A DNA stretch of 50,483 bases from Gemmatimonadota bacterium (GCA_028874985.1 JAPPGI010000174.1:1-50483); one strand, 5' to 3'; shown: positions 7,830 through 17,766, counted from the stretch's first letter. Translations and numbers: made by a program. Notes: generated by a model not told the origin, from the letters alone.

Positions 7830-9422
7830 ATGGATCCGCTGGGTGCCATTCTCCCGGCGGTCGGTGCGGTTGTCGCCGCAATTCTGGCGTACCTGCTGGG
7901 GAGGGGCCGGGAGAGGGCCCGGCAGCTCAAAGAGAAGGAAGCGGCGAAAGACGAAGCCTCGCTGATCCGCAAACGGGCGGAGGAGGAGGCCGAAAACCTG
8001 CGCCGCACCGCCGAGTTGCAGGCCAAGGAGACGAGGTTCCGGCTCAGGGAGGCCTGGGAGCAGGAGGAGAGCCACCGCCGGGAGGAGATCGAGCGCGGCG
8101 AACGACGGTTGCTGCAGCGCTCCGAAGCCGCCGACCGCAAGTCCGACCAGCTCGACCGCCGCCAGGATGCGCTTGACGAACGCGCCCGCACGGTCGAGGA
8201 ACGTGCCCGTGCGGTGGAGGCCCGGGAGCGGGAGGCGGTGGAGCGGTCAAAGGACGTGGAGCGCGCTCGCGCCGAAGCGCATGCACGGCTGCAGACCATG
8301 GCCGGCCTTACCGCCGAGGAGGCGAAGACCCAGCTTGTCGCGGAGCTCCAGGACGAGGCCCGGGCCGAAGCCGCCAACCGGGTGAGGGAGATCCGGGAGG
8401 AGGCCCAGCGCACCGCCGACCGGGAGGCGAAGAAGCTGGTGGCCATGGCCATCCAGCGAATGGCGGCCGAGGAAGCCGCCCAGCTCACCGTCTCGGTCGT
8501 GCAACTGCCTTCGGACGAGATGAAGGGGCGAATCATCGGTCGGGAAGGGCGCAACATCCGCGCCTTCGAACAGGCCACCGGAATCGATGTCATAATCGAC
8601 GACACGCCCGAGGCGGTCGTCCTCTCGGGGTACAATCCGGTCCGCCGCGAGGTCGCCCGAGTCGCACTGGCGAAGCTGATCGAGGACGGGCGGATTCACC
8701 CGGGACGCATAGAGGAGACGGTGGCCAAGAGCGCTGCCGAGGTGGAGGTCGAGATGCGGGAGGCCGCGGAGGAGGTCCTCTACGGGCTCGGGATCCACAA
8801 CGTGCATCCCGAGATCGTCAAGGTGCTCGGATGCTTGAAGTTCCGCACCTCGTACGGTCAGAACCAGCTTGCCCACTCCAGGGAGGTGGCTCTGCTGGCC
8901 GGCAACATGGCCGCCGAGATGGGACTCGACGTGCAGATGGCCCGGCGGGCGGGACTTCTGCACGATGTGGGAAAGGGGCTCACCCACGAGCAGGAACTCA
9001 GCCATGTGGAGCTGGGATACCGCCTGTGCAAGCGCCACAAGGAGCCCGACCCGGTTCTCAACGCCATCCGCGCCCACCACGACGAGGAGCCGCACCGGTA
9101 CGCGGAAGCGTGGCTGGTGACCGCCGCCGACGCGATCAGCGGGGCCCGCCCGGGGGCACGCCGGGAAATGTTCGAGGGATACGTCAAGCGCCTCGAAAAG
9201 CTGGAGGGGATCGCTACGGAACACCCGGGGGTGGAGCGCTGCTTCGCCATACAGGCGGGGCGCGAGCTTCGGGTCATGGTGGAGCCGGAGCGGGTGTCCG
9301 ACGAAGACATGACCCGGATCTCCGAGGCGGTGGCCCGCAAGATCGAGGGCGAACTTCAGTATCCCGGTCAGATCAAGGTGGTCGTGATCAGGGAGACGCG
9401 GGCCATCGACTTTGCGCGCTAG
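7830..9422 (+). CDS. rny: Ribonuclease Y
   Basis: Membrane-anchored endoribonuclease that starts mRNA decay. 530 residues in the expected order: N-terminal membrane helix (about 5-24, ending LAYLLGRGRERAR), a long charged coiled coil (about 25-205), KH domain with GRIIGREGRNIR (about 230-290), HD phosphohydrolase domain with HSREVALLAG and the metal-binding LLHDVGKG (about 345-445), and a C-terminal domain ending GQIKVVVIRETRAIDFAR. GGAG stands 9 bases before the ATG. It lies between zapA and folD with its own candidate promoter. Confidence 0.97.
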   Translation: MDPLGAILPAVGAVVAAILAYLLGRGRERARQLKEKEAAKDEASLIRKRAEEEAENLRRTAELQAKETRFRLREAWEQEESHRREEIERGERRLLQRSEAADRKSDQLDRRQDALDERARTVEERARAVEAREREAVERSKDVERARAEAHARLQTMAGLTAEEAKTQLVAELQDEARAEAANRVREIREEAQRTADREAKKLVAMAIQRMAAEEAAQLTVSVVQLPSDEMKGRIIGREGRNIRAFEQATGIDVIIDDTPEAVVLSGYNPVRREVARVALAKLIEDGRIHPGRIEETVAKSAAEVEVEMREAAEEVLYGLGIHNVHPEIVKVLGCLKFRTSYGQNQLAHSREVALLAGNMAAEMGLDVQMARRAGLLHDVGKGLTHEQELSHVELGYRLCKRHKEPDPVLNAIRAHHDEEPHRYAEAWLVTAADAISGARPGARREMFEGYVKRLEKLEGIATEHPGVERCFAIQAGRELRVMVEPERVSDEDMTRISEAVARKIEGELQYPGQIKVVVIRETRAIDFAR

Positions 9423-9514
9423 CAGGCCTTGGATGAAACCGCCCAACTTCAACTCATGACGGGTCGGCAGTCAGCCTGACACCGGCATCAGCCCCAGCGG
9501 GGGACAGGAGATCC

Positions 9515-10405
9515 ATGTCCGCTAAGATCATCTCAGGAAAGGACATCGCCCGTACCATCCGGGACGAGCTGAACGAACGGGTCGCGGAGTTGGCGGAGCA
9601 AGGGCTGGTGCCCGGCCTCGCCACGGTGCTCGCGGGCGACGATCCGGCCAGCCGGCTCTATGTGGGGATGAAGAACCGGGCGGCCGCCGAGGCGGGGATA
9701 CACTCCCGCCAGGTCACCCTGCCCGGGTCGGCCGGCGAGACCGAACTGCTGGATCTGATCGCGGACCTGAACGCCGACCCGGCAATTCACGGCATCCTGG
9801 TCCAGTTGCCGCTGCCGCGGCAGATCGACGAGTCGAAGGTCCTCCTGGCCATCGACCCGGACAAGGACGTGGACGGCTTCCATCCCGTGAACGTGGGGCG
9901 CCTTGCCACCGGCGACCCCGATGTCCTCGCCCCCTGCACCCCGCGGGGCGTCATCGAGATGCTGCTCAGGAGCGGAGTCGATCCCTCCGGAAGACACGTG
10001 GTGGTGGTGGGCCGTTCGAACATCGTGGGCAAGCCGATGGCGCTGCTGCTTCTGCGCCGCGCCCCCGGCGGCAACGCGACCGTGAGCGTCGCGCACAGCC
10101 GCACGGCCGACCTGGGGGCGCTCACGCGCAGCGCCGATGTGCTCATCGTGGCGGTGGGACGTCCCAACACGATCACGAGGGAGATGGTCAAGCCCGGCGT
10201 GACCGTCATCGACGTGGGCACGAACCGCGTGGACGACCCGAGCCGGGAGCGGGGCTACCGGGTGGTGGGCGACGTCGACTTCGAGGGTGTGAGCGAGGTG
10301 GCCGCGGGGATCACGCCGGTGCCGGGAGGTGTCGGCCCCATGACCATCGCCATGCTGCTCGCCAACACCGTCGAAGCAGCGGTCAGACTGCGGAAGGAGG
10401 GTTAG
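9515..10405 (+). CDS. folD: Bifunctional methylene-THF dehydrogenase/cyclohydrolase
   Basis: FolD interconverts 5,10-methylene-THF and 10-formyl-THF using NADP, feeding purine and formyl-Met synthesis. 296 residues, normal. The catalytic Lys is in the YVGMKNRAA segment; [20 protein letters not shown], the nucleotide-binding [17 protein letters not shown] and [10 protein letters not shown] are all present. AGGAG lies 5 bases before the ATG. Two bases separate its stop from xseA, so the genes are probably co-transcribed. Confidence 0.97.
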   Translation: MSAKIISGKDIARTIRDELNERVAELAEQGLVPGLATVLAGDDPASRLYVGMKNRAAAEAGIHSRQVTLPGSAGETELLDLIADLNADPAIHGILVQLPLPRQIDESKVLLAIDPDKDVDGFHPVNVGRLATGDPDVLAPCTPRGVIEMLLRSGVDPSGRHVVVVGRSNIVGKPMALLLLRRAPGGNATVSVAHSRTADLGALTRSADVLIVAVGRPNTITREMVKPGVTVIDVGTNRVDDPSRERGYRVVGDVDFEGVSEVAAGITPVPGGVGPMTIAMLLANTVEAAVRLRKEG

Positions 10406-10407
10406 CG

Positions 10408-11736
10408 GTGAGCGACCCCAACCTGGACCTGTTTGCCGGCGCGGGTGCCGGGGGTGCGGCGGCGGACCGCCCCTTCGAGCCGCGCCGTCCCCCCGGGCCG
10501 CGGGTGTGGACGGTGCGCCAGATCAACCGGGCCGCGCGCCTTCTGCTCGAGGAGAGCCTGCCCCGCCTGTGGGTGGCGGGCGAGGTCACGAACTTCCGGC
10601 GACAGCGCTCCGGCCACTGCTACTTCACGCTGAAGGACGAGTCGGCCCAGCTCCGCTGCGTCATGTTCCGGCGCGACGCCGTCCGACTCCCGGCGGACCC
10701 GGAGGAAGGCATGACCGTGCGGGCCATCGGTGCTCTGACCCTGTACGAAGCCAGGGGGGTCTACCAGCTCGTCGTCTCGAGACTCGAAGGCGAGAGCGAG
10801 GGCGGCATGTGGAAGCTTGCCTTCGACAGGCTCCGCAGGCTGCTCGACGCCGAAGGCCTCACCGACCCGGCGCGCAAGCGTCCGCTCCCGGCCTTTCCGG
10901 CCACCGTGGGGATCGTCACCTCGCCGACCAGCGCGGCGCTGCGTGACATCGTGGCGGTGGTCTCCCGGCGGGCGCCCTGGTTGCGCCTGCTCGTGCGCGG
11001 CACGAGGGTGCAGGGGCGGGGGGTCGGGGACGAGATCGCCGCCGCCATCTCGGCATTGGCGAACCGGAATGTCGAGGTGATCGTCGTGGCCCGGGGCGGC
11101 GGCTCGATGGAGGACCTGTGGGGGTTCAACGAAGAGGCCGTCGCGCGGGCCGTCGCCTTGAGCCCCGTGCCCGTCGTGTCGGGGGTGGGCCACGAGACGG
11201 ACGTCACCATCTGCGATCTGGTCGCCGACCTGCGGGCGGCGACTCCATCGGCCGCCGCCGAAGCCGTGGCGCCCGACCGCGACTGGGTGGAGAAGCGCCT
11301 GGTGGGGCTGGGCAACCGGCTGGGCAGGGGACTGGCCGTGCAGGCCCGCTCTCGGCGCTGGCGGCTGGATCGGGCCGGCGAGATGCTCTTTCGTGGTGGT
11401 CGTCGGCATGTCGACGCCAGCCGGACCCGCCTGGAGGGGGCGGAGACCGGGCTGACGGCCGCGGTGCGCGCGCGGATCCGGCGCGACACGGCCCGGCTGG
11501 CCAGGGCCGCGGCGGCAATGGAAGCCCTGTCGCCGCTGTCGACGCTCGCTCGGGGCTACGCCGTACCGCTGGACCCGGATGGGCGCCTGTTGCGTGGTAT
11601 CCGGGACTTCGGCCCCGGCCGGGACTTCGATCTGCGCGTCGCGGACGGGTACGTTCCCGCGACCGTGGCCGGCCGTCCGCGCAGCGCCGCGGCCCCCTAC
11701 GGATCCCGGCCGGCGGAGGCCGAAGATGCCGGGTGA
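10408..11736 (+). CDS. xseA: Exodeoxyribonuclease VII large subunit
   Basis: Large subunit of exonuclease VII, which degrades single-stranded DNA to acid-soluble oligonucleotides. 442 residues from GTG 10408, with AAGGAGG seven bases upstream. N-terminal OB fold (about 30-110, including WVAGEVTNFRRQRSGHCYF), catalytic domain with VVARGGGSMEDLWGFNEE and SGVGHETDVTICDLVAD (about 230-280), then a helical region and a C-terminal segment. Its end overlaps xseB by 11 bases. Confidence 0.97.
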   Translation: MSDPNLDLFAGAGAGGAAADRPFEPRRPPGPRVWTVRQINRAARLLLEESLPRLWVAGEVTNFRRQRSGHCYFTLKDESAQLRCVMFRRDAVRLPADPEEGMTVRAIGALTLYEARGVYQLVVSRLEGESEGGMWKLAFDRLRRLLDAEGLTDPARKRPLPAFPATVGIVTSPTSAALRDIVAVVSRRAPWLRLLVRGTRVQGRGVGDEIAAAISALANRNVEVIVVARGGGSMEDLWGFNEEAVARAVALSPVPVVSGVGHETDVTICDLVADLRAATPSAAAEAVAPDRDWVEKRLVGLGNRLGRGLAVQARSRRWRLDRAGEMLFRGGRRHVDASRTRLEGAETGLTAAVRARIRRDTARLARAAAAMEALSPLSTLARGYAVPLDPDGRLLRGIRDFGPGRDFDLRVADGYVPATVAGRPRSAAAPYGSRPAEAEDAG

Positions 11737-11980
11737 GCAGGGTCTGGACGACCGGTTGCGGCGAATCGAGGAGATCGTTGCGGCGCTGGATTCGGACACG
11801 CTGGAGCTGGATGAGGCCCTGGCCCTCTTCGAGGAGGGGGTGGCGCACCTGGCCCGCGCCCGGGAGATTCTGGCCAGGACGGAACTCAGAGTCGAAGAGC
11901 TGGTCGGTGCCGAAGGCGCCGAGCTCCGTGAACTCCCTGTCGCCGACGGCGGGGAAACGAACGAACCGCGTGATGGCTGA
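11726..11980 (+). CDS. xseB: Exodeoxyribonuclease VII small subunit
   Basis: Small helical subunit that assembles along the XseA coiled coil. 84 residues beginning MPGEQGLDDRLRRIEEIV; the family core LDSDTLELDEALALFEEGV is clear. Starts inside xseA and its stop lies eight bases inside the following prenyl synthase gene, an arrangement often seen with xseA-xseB-ispA. Confidence 0.93.
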   Translation: MPGEQGLDDRLRRIEEIVAALDSDTLELDEALALFEEGVAHLARAREILARTELRVEELVGAEGAELRELPVADGGETNEPRDG

Positions 11981-12875
11981 CACCTCCCTCGTCTCCTTCC
12001 TGGAGGACCGGAGAAGACCGGTGGAATCGGCTCTGCGCGACTCCGTGGACACTTTGGCCGCCGACATCCCCGGCTCTCTTGCGGCGGCGATTCGCGACGC
12101 CGTCATGAGTGGCGGCAAACGCATTCGTCCGCTCCTGCTTGTGGCCGGGTACGAAGAGGCCGGGGCCGCTTCCACGGACCCGGTATACGACCTGGCCGCG
12201 TCGGTCGAACTGATTCACGCCTACTCGCTCATGCACGACGACCTTCCCTGCATGGACGATGCGCCTCTCAGGCGGGGGAGCCCCACCGCGCACATTCTCC
12301 ACGGTGCGCCCACGGCCGCGGTTGCTGGCGCGCTGCTGATCCCCTGGGCGGCGACCCGCGCCTACGACGCGTCGGTCTCACTCGGCCGTTCGCGGGACCA
12401 GGCGCGCGGGATCGCGGCGCACCTTCTGGAAGCCGCCGGAGCGGGGGGCATGATCGGGGGCCAGGCGCTCGACCTGCTGGGCGAAGGCGGATCCCTGGAC
12501 GAGGGCGAGCTGGCGGAACTCCACGTCCTGAAGACGGGAGCACTGCTGGGGGCGGCGCTCGAACTGGGCGCCATGGCGGCGGGTGCGGGCAGGGCCCTGC
12601 TTGCGGCGCTGGGGAGCTTCGGCAGGGACATCGGGTTGGCGTTCCAGGTCACGGACGACGTGCTCGACGCAACCGCCACCGCGGACGTGCTCGGGAAGCA
12701 GCCTTCCGACGCTGACCGCGACAAGTCGACCTACGTGGCCCTGATGGGGGTGGAGGGCGCTCGCGCACACGCCCGGGGGCTCCTGGAACGAGCGCTGGCG
12801 GCGCTGGACACGGCCGGACTGACCGCGTTCCGACTGCGGCAGCTCGCCCGTTTCATCGTGCAACGGAGTCGGTGA
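11973..12875 (+). CDS. ispA: Polyprenyl (farnesyl/geranylgeranyl) diphosphate synthase
   Basis: Trans-prenyltransferase that condenses IPP with allylic diphosphates for quinone, undecaprenyl or carotenoid precursors. 300 residues. The first Asp-rich motif is HDDLPCMDDAPLRRG (about 89) and the second is FQVTDDVLDATATADVLGK (about 226); GGKRIRP for IPP binding is at about 48. Product chain length cannot be read with certainty, so ispA is by position after xseB and by size. ATG 11973 overlaps xseB by eight bases. nadK follows after six bases. Confidence 0.92.
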   Translation: MADTSLVSFLEDRRRPVESALRDSVDTLAADIPGSLAAAIRDAVMSGGKRIRPLLLVAGYEEAGAASTDPVYDLAASVELIHAYSLMHDDLPCMDDAPLRRGSPTAHILHGAPTAAVAGALLIPWAATRAYDASVSLGRSRDQARGIAAHLLEAAGAGGMIGGQALDLLGEGGSLDEGELAELHVLKTGALLGAALELGAMAAGAGRALLAALGSFGRDIGLAFQVTDDVLDATATADVLGKQPSDADRDKSTYVALMGVEGARAHARGLLERALAALDTAGLTAFRLRQLARFIVQRSR

Positions 12876-12881
12876 GGCGGC

Positions 12882-13772
12882 ATGCGGTTTCGGAAGATCG
12901 CCGTAGTGGGGCGCCGGGGCGCCGGGGAAGACCGCATGAGGGTTGCGCTGGAGGAAATCACCGCTGTTGCCGGCGGCTTCGGTGCGGCGGTCGTGGCCGA
13001 GCCGTCCCTGGTCCCCCTGGTTGCCGGCGTTGGCGCCACGGACGTCGGGGGCGACGACATCGACCTCCTCATCTCCCTCGGAGGCGACGGCACGCTGCTC
13101 AGGGCCGCGCGCTCGGTCTTCGGCCGCGGTGTTCCCGTCCTGGGCATCAACCTGGGGGGCCTGGGATTTCTCACGTCGGTGTCCGGGACCGGGATCGAAT
13201 CGGCCCTTGGCCGGATTCTGGGCGGGCAGTACGCTATCGAGAAGCGCCGAACCCTGGAGGCGGAGGTGCGCGAGCCCGGCGGCGAGGTTGGGAGCCGCTT
13301 TCACGTTCTCAACGACGTCGCCGTCCACAACTCGGGCGCTGCCCAGGTACTCCGCCTTGACCTGTGGGTAGGGCCGCAGGGAGACTTGAAGGAGATCGGC
13401 AGCTACTCGGGCGATGGGGTCATCCTGGCCACGCCCACGGGATCGACTGCGTATTCACTTTCCGCCGGCGGCCCGATCGTCGTCCCGGAGATGGACTGCT
13501 TCCTGGTCACGCCGATCCTGCCGCATTCGCTTGCCGTCCGCCCCCTGGTCGTGCCCGGTGGCGAGGAGATCACGGTTGCGGCCCTCGACCGCCGTGAACC
13601 CCTGTTCCTGACGGCCGACGGGCAGGAGGGTGGTCCCGTAGGCCACAACGACCGGGTGGTTGTGCGCATGGGTACCTTTCGGGTTCCCCTGGTGCGGCTG
13701 CCGGAGTATTCGTTCTTCACGACGCTGCGGCAGAAGCTGAACTGGGCGGTTCGGCCCCTCGACGGGAGCTGA
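12882..13772 (+). CDS. nadK: NAD kinase
   Basis: ATP-dependent kinase making NADP from NAD. 296 residues. The signature GGDGTLLRAAR is at about 67, the NAD-binding segment LNDVAVHN at about 144, and the glycine-rich YSGDGVILATPTGSTAYSLS at about 172. Length and order are typical. It lies between the prenyl synthase and recN, a common neighbourhood. 118 bases without a gene follow before recN. Confidence 0.96.
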   Translation: MRFRKIAVVGRRGAGEDRMRVALEEITAVAGGFGAAVVAEPSLVPLVAGVGATDVGGDDIDLLISLGGDGTLLRAARSVFGRGVPVLGINLGGLGFLTSVSGTGIESALGRILGGQYAIEKRRTLEAEVREPGGEVGSRFHVLNDVAVHNSGAAQVLRLDLWVGPQGDLKEIGSYSGDGVILATPTGSTAYSLSAGGPIVVPEMDCFLVTPILPHSLAVRPLVVPGGEEITVAALDRREPLFLTADGQEGGPVGHNDRVVVRMGTFRVPLVRLPEYSFFTTLRQKLNWAVRPLDGS

Positions 13773-13890
13773 CGCCCGGCCGGCGCCGGTGATGCGGCGG
13801 GACTTCGTTCGGCGGCCGGTTTGATCCAGGGGGCACAGCGTTCCCAACCTCCATGGCGATAGCCCGGGCCGCGGCCCCGGACGAGGAATC

Positions 13891-15555
13891 ATGATTGTTG
13901 ACCTGAGAATCCATAACATCGCAGTCCTGAAGGAGTTACACGTCTCACTCGAAGCGGGACTGAATGTCGTTACGGGAGAAACCGGGGCCGGGAAGTCGAT
14001 TGTGGTGGATGCCCTGGAGGTGTTGTTGGGGGGACGCGCTTCCGCCGACGTGGTACGGAGTGGCGAGTCACGTGCCCTGGTCGAGGCGGTGGTTGATGTG
14101 CGGGGACTGGCAGAGGTTGCGGCGCTGCTTGCCGAGCTGGGACTCGAGCCGGACGAGGGCCACCTCATCCTGCGGCGGGAGATCCGCGCCGAAGGGCGGA
14201 GCCGGGGGTGGGTGAACGGTTCCCCCGTCACCGCCGCCGCACTGCGCCGCATCGGATCGCTGCTGGTGGACATCCACGGCCAGCACGAGCACCAGCGCCT
14301 GCTGTCCGCGGACTTCCAGCAGGAGGTGCTGGACGCCTTCGGCGGGTGCCTGGACCTGGCCGGCCGGGTGCGAACGGCCTTCCGCCGGATCACCCGCCTG
14401 CGGGACAGGCTGGCGGCGCATGAGGAACGGCGGCTCGAGCTGGCGCAACGGGCCGACTTCATACGTTTCCAACTCGGTGAAATCCTGGGTGCGAAGATCC
14501 GGGCGGGGGAGGACGGGGAATTGCGAACCGAAGCGAATCGGCTGGAGAACGCGGATCTGCTGGCCCGGGAGGGCCATGCCCTTCACGACCTGCTTCACGG
14601 CGGCGAAGGCGCCGCAACCGACCGCCTTGCGGATGCGGCGGCGCGCCTGCGGCGGCTCGTCGAGGTGGATCCGACGCTCGCGCCCCATCTGTCCACCCTG
14701 GAAGACGCCTACCACCGGGTCGCGGATGCGGCCACCGAACTCGCGAACTACGCCGCCCGCATCGACCACGATCCCGCGAGGCTGCAGTCCCTGCGCGAGC
14801 GGCAGGCGCTGCTCGAGCGGCTGGAGCGCAAATACGGCCCCACGCCGGCGGACGTGATCGCCCGGGGCGAGGCCCTGCAACGCGAACTGGACGAACTGGA
14901 GACCGCGGGTCTGGACGCCGAGACCATCGGTCGGGAACTCGCTCGCGCGGAGGCGGCCTGGGGTTCCGCCTCGGCGGAACTGTCGGACAGGCGGCGCGAG
15001 GCGGCGGACCGGCTCTCCCGCGAGGCCGAGGCCGCGTTCCCCGGCCTGGGTCTCGAGGGCGCCCGCTTCGAAGTTCGCCTCGAGGCGCTCCCTCGGCCGG
15101 CGGCGGGGGGACGGGAACGCGTCCGGTTCATGGCCACGCTGAACCCCGGCTTCGGCGCGGCCTCCCTGTCGCGCATCGCCTCGGGCGGGGAATTGTCTCG
15201 GGTCATGCTCGTGCTCAAGTCGGTGCTCGCCGGAATCGACGAGCTGCCGACCCTGGTCTTCGACGAGATCGACGCGGGGATCGGAGGGGTGGTGGCGGGT
15301 CGGGTCGGGGAGCGGCTCCGGGAGGTGGCGCGGGGGCGTCAGGTTCTGGTGGTGACGCATCTCGCGCGGATTGCGGCGCGGGCCTCCAATCACCTCCTCG
15401 TGGAGAAGGGGGCCGTGGACGGCACCGCGGTCACCGTGCTTCGCCGGCTTGACGGAGAGGAACGGGTTCGGGAGATCGCGCGCATGCTGGGCGGCGACCC
15501 CGACTCGGCGTCCTCACGCGATCATGCGCGGGAGTTGCTCCGGGAGGGACGTTGA
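13891..15555 (+). CDS. recN: DNA repair protein RecN
   Basis: SMC-like ATPase used in double-strand break repair. 554 residues, normal. Walker A GETGAGKS at about 28-35, the conserved LVDIHGQHEHQRLL at about 127, a central coiled coil (about 150-370), the ABC signature ASGGELSRVMLVLKSV at about 430 and Walker B TLVFDEIDAGIGG at about 452, followed by VVTHLARIAARA. GAGGAA stands just upstream of ATG 13891. It closes the housekeeping string and converges with a minus-strand gene. Confidence 0.97.
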   Translation: MIVDLRIHNIAVLKELHVSLEAGLNVVTGETGAGKSIVVDALEVLLGGRASADVVRSGESRALVEAVVDVRGLAEVAALLAELGLEPDEGHLILRREIRAEGRSRGWVNGSPVTAAALRRIGSLLVDIHGQHEHQRLLSADFQQEVLDAFGGCLDLAGRVRTAFRRITRLRDRLAAHEERRLELAQRADFIRFQLGEILGAKIRAGEDGELRTEANRLENADLLAREGHALHDLLHGGEGAATDRLADAAARLRRLVEVDPTLAPHLSTLEDAYHRVADAATELANYAARIDHDPARLQSLRERQALLERLERKYGPTPADVIARGEALQRELDELETAGLDAETIGRELARAEAAWGSASAELSDRRREAADRLSREAEAAFPGLGLEGARFEVRLEALPRPAAGGRERVRFMATLNPGFGAASLSRIASGGELSRVMLVLKSVLAGIDELPTLVFDEIDAGIGGVVAGRVGERLREVARGRQVLVVTHLARIAARASNHLLVEKGAVDGTAVTVLRRLDGEERVREIARMLGGDPDSASSRDHARELLREGR

Positions 15556-15592
15556 GATTGAGACGACCCCGGAGAGAGTGCGATTGGCCACG

Positions 15593-15628
15593 GTCCCGGA
15601 TGCCGCTCCGGCTTGCCGTTGCCGGGAC
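15593..15628. other. Hairpin between convergent genes
   Basis: GTCCCGG (15593-15599) and CCGGGAC (15622-15628) form a 7-bp stem with a 22-base loop between the stops of recN and the minus-strand gene. There is no T-run on either side, so it would not be a classical intrinsic terminator. Confidence 0.4.
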
Positions 15629-15670
15629 TTCACCACCGCTTGCCGGGTCACGACCGGTTCGCAGCCCTTC

Positions 15671-17260
15671 TCACCCCTCTCCCCACAGCCCCGCGAAGAA
15701 GCGGAATCCGGCCTCCATCGCACCCGAGTTGGGGACGTTTCCGCCACGGCCTCCGACGACCCTCCGGTACACGACACGAATCTCCAGCGGCCTCCCGGTC
15801 TTTCCGTCCCAGGTCGGCGTGGCCCGGTTGTAGACCATGCCGACCATCAGCCGGCTGGAGGACACTTCGCTGTGCGGCACCAGGATCTCGGGATCGGGCA
15901 CCGGCCCCGCGGGCGGCTGCTGCGTGGCGTCGCCGGTGGCGAGCGCGAAGCTGTCGCGTCCCTTGCGGTAGTGGTGGAAACCGGCCAGAAGGGTCATCGA
16001 CTCCGCGACACGGTACCAGGGGGTCAGCTCCAGGGACTGATAGTCGCCCGGATCCCAATCCAGCTTCACCTGCGAGGACAGCGGGGCGAAGGTGAAATCG
16101 GGATCGAAGACGCGGCGTTCGGCATTGCCCTTAAGCTGGATGCCGTAGCGAAAGTCCGCCCAGACGCCGAGCCTTCCCTGCCACCGGGCATTGATCCAAC
16201 CCCGCAGTTCCACGTCCGTCTGGGCGTCCCCCGTGCCGGCATCGAGGATGTTGGCGGGATCGCCCTGGGTGCCGGCGGGAAGACGGACCAGTGCACCGCC
16301 TCCCCCGACAAGGTGGCTGGAACCCCCCGATTCCCCGGACTCGAACAATCGGGCGCTTGCTCGCAACTCGATATCGCCGATTCCCCAGAGGCCTCGCCAC
16401 GAGCCCATGGGATTGGTGGCGGCGATCCCGAAGGCGGGATCGGTTACCAGGCGCAGGAAATCCTCCGAAGTAAGGAAGGCATCCGCGAGAGGAATGGCCG
16501 TCGGAAAGCCCGTTACGCCGGCCTCCCCGAACTCCGCGCCCAGATCGGAAAGGCGGGCGTGCAGCGCCATTCCCGTGGGTGACCATCCGAGCGGCGCAAA
16601 CCCGGTCTCGTACATGGCCGCGAGAGCATTCCCGAAGCCGAGCGCGTCCTCCAGGACCGCCGTCGCGTTCAGGCACGCGGGCGACCCCGGGTCGGAGGCG
16701 CAGGTCGCTTCTCGGAATGTGTCGTATTGTCCGATCGAGTGCTGCAGGATGGTCAGAAAGGCGGAAGCCTCACCCGCCCCCGGACCCAACCCGGCGTTGG
16801 CACCCGAGGAATCCGCCTCGAAGTGAAACGCGAACTCGGCCTCGTTCTGTACGGCCGGCACGACCACGCCGGCCGTGAGCCAGTCGAAGATTCCCACATC
16901 CAGGGCTATGGGGGCGCGGGCCGCGTTCATCTCCATGAACGAGGCCATTGTACCGAGGCTGAGGTCATAGTCTTCGTTCCCGGCCTGACGAACCGCTTCC
17001 TGGACGGGGGCCAGGAAGGGAAAGACCCTGACTCCGGCGATGCCGCTGAACGGGTCGCTCAGTTCCTCCAGCCCTTCCCTGGTCGCGGTTCCGTCCGTCC
17101 AGATCCGGTAGCGCGAGGAGAAGGACGAGAACTCTCCCCGGATCTCGAGCCGGATCTTCCCGCGGGGAACCAGGGGCGAATACGGCTCCTGGGCGCTCGC
17201 GAGCGCGGGCGCGCAGAAGGTGCTCAGGAGAACGAGCGTCAGCTTTGCATTACGGTGCAC
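15671..17260 (-). CDS. Exported protein, probable outer-membrane barrel
   Basis: Not assigned to a named family. From GTG 17260 the product is 529 residues and begins with a clear signal peptide (basic HRNAK, hydrophobic LTLVLLSTFCAPALA, cleavage near SAQ|EP). The mature part is rich in alternating polar/hydrophobic segments such as ARWQGRLGVWADFRYGIQL and YQSLELTPWYRVAESMTLLAGF, and ends in aromatic-rich AGFRFFAGLWGEG, which suggests a beta barrel in the outer membrane. The frame is open to a TTG at 17326, but that start would put 22 residues ahead of the signal peptide. The tRNA genes are divergent from it. Function unknown. Confidence 0.75.
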   Translation of the reverse strand: MHRNAKLTLVLLSTFCAPALASAQEPYSPLVPRGKIRLEIRGEFSSFSSRYRIWTDGTATREGLEELSDPFSGIAGVRVFPFLAPVQEAVRQAGNEDYDLSLGTMASFMEMNAARAPIALDVGIFDWLTAGVVVPAVQNEAEFAFHFEADSSGANAGLGPGAGEASAFLTILQHSIGQYDTFREATCASDPGSPACLNATAVLEDALGFGNALAAMYETGFAPLGWSPTGMALHARLSDLGAEFGEAGVTGFPTAIPLADAFLTSEDFLRLVTDPAFGIAATNPMGSWRGLWGIGDIELRASARLFESGESGGSSHLVGGGGALVRLPAGTQGDPANILDAGTGDAQTDVELRGWINARWQGRLGVWADFRYGIQLKGNAERRVFDPDFTFAPLSSQVKLDWDPGDYQSLELTPWYRVAESMTLLAGFHHYRKGRDSFALATGDATQQPPAGPVPDPEILVPHSEVSSSRLMVGMVYNRATPTWDGKTGRPLEIRVVYRRVVGGRGGNVPNSGAMEAGFRFFAGLWGEG

Positions 17261-17398
17261 GGCGAGTCCGGTTGTCGTTGGCCCGGTGGGTCGCGCCGGA
17301 GTGCGCGGGCGGATGCCGGAGAACAAGATAACGCCGCCTGCCCGCGCTGCGTATTAGGTTGTCGGCCCGGCAGCGGCGCTCGGCCCGCCAACAAGCGC

Positions 17399-17427
17399 TT
17401 GACAGCCTGCGCACCCGCGTCTACGGT
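17399..17427 (+). promoter_or_regulatory. Candidate promoter of the tRNA genes
   Basis: TTGACA (17399-17404), 17-base spacer, TACGGT (17422-17427). A perfect -35 with correct spacing about 80 bases before tRNA-Gly; the -10 is weak. The remainder of the 248-base gap (17261-17508) shows nothing else recognisable. Confidence 0.45.
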
Positions 17428-17508
17428 TGTAGTCCCGTTCCGCGGATTCGGGTCCGATCGGAGCGGGCGGCCGCGGTCCGGGAACTCCTCCCGAACGGTT
17501 GCGGACCT

Positions 17509-17581
<73 letters not shown>

Positions 17582-17613
17582 CTGATCGATGGACCGGCCG
17601 CACGTGGAGATAT

Positions 17614-17642
17614 CCGGGCGCGAATTCCGCCCGGGGGTTTTT
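17614..17642 (+). terminator. Intrinsic terminator after tRNA-Gly
   Basis: CCGGGCG (17614-17620), seven-base loop, CGCCCGG (17628-17634), then GGGTTTTT (T-run 17638-17642). It stands between the Gly and Cys tRNA genes, so the Cys gene would need either read-through or its own promoter; none is obvious in the 52 bases between. Confidence 0.75.
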
Positions 17643-17694
17643 CCGCGGGCTGCCGGCGGGGGCGACGGCCGTTGCCGGACGCCCCCTTCGTGTC

Positions 17695-17766
17695 GGCGCC
17701 GTAGCCAAGGGGTAAGGCAGAGGTCTGCAAAACCTCCATTCGGCGGTTCGAATCCGCCCGGCGCCT
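17695..17766 (+). tRNA. tRNA-Cys (anticodon GCA)
   Basis: Complete cloverleaf of 72 bases: acceptor arm GGCGCCG/CGGCGCC, anticodon stem GAGGT/ACCTC around loop CTGCAAA with anticodon GCA at 17727-17729, T arm with GCGGTTCGAATCCGC, discriminator T. The 3' CCA is not encoded. No variable-arm extension, as expected for Cys. Confidence 0.98.
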
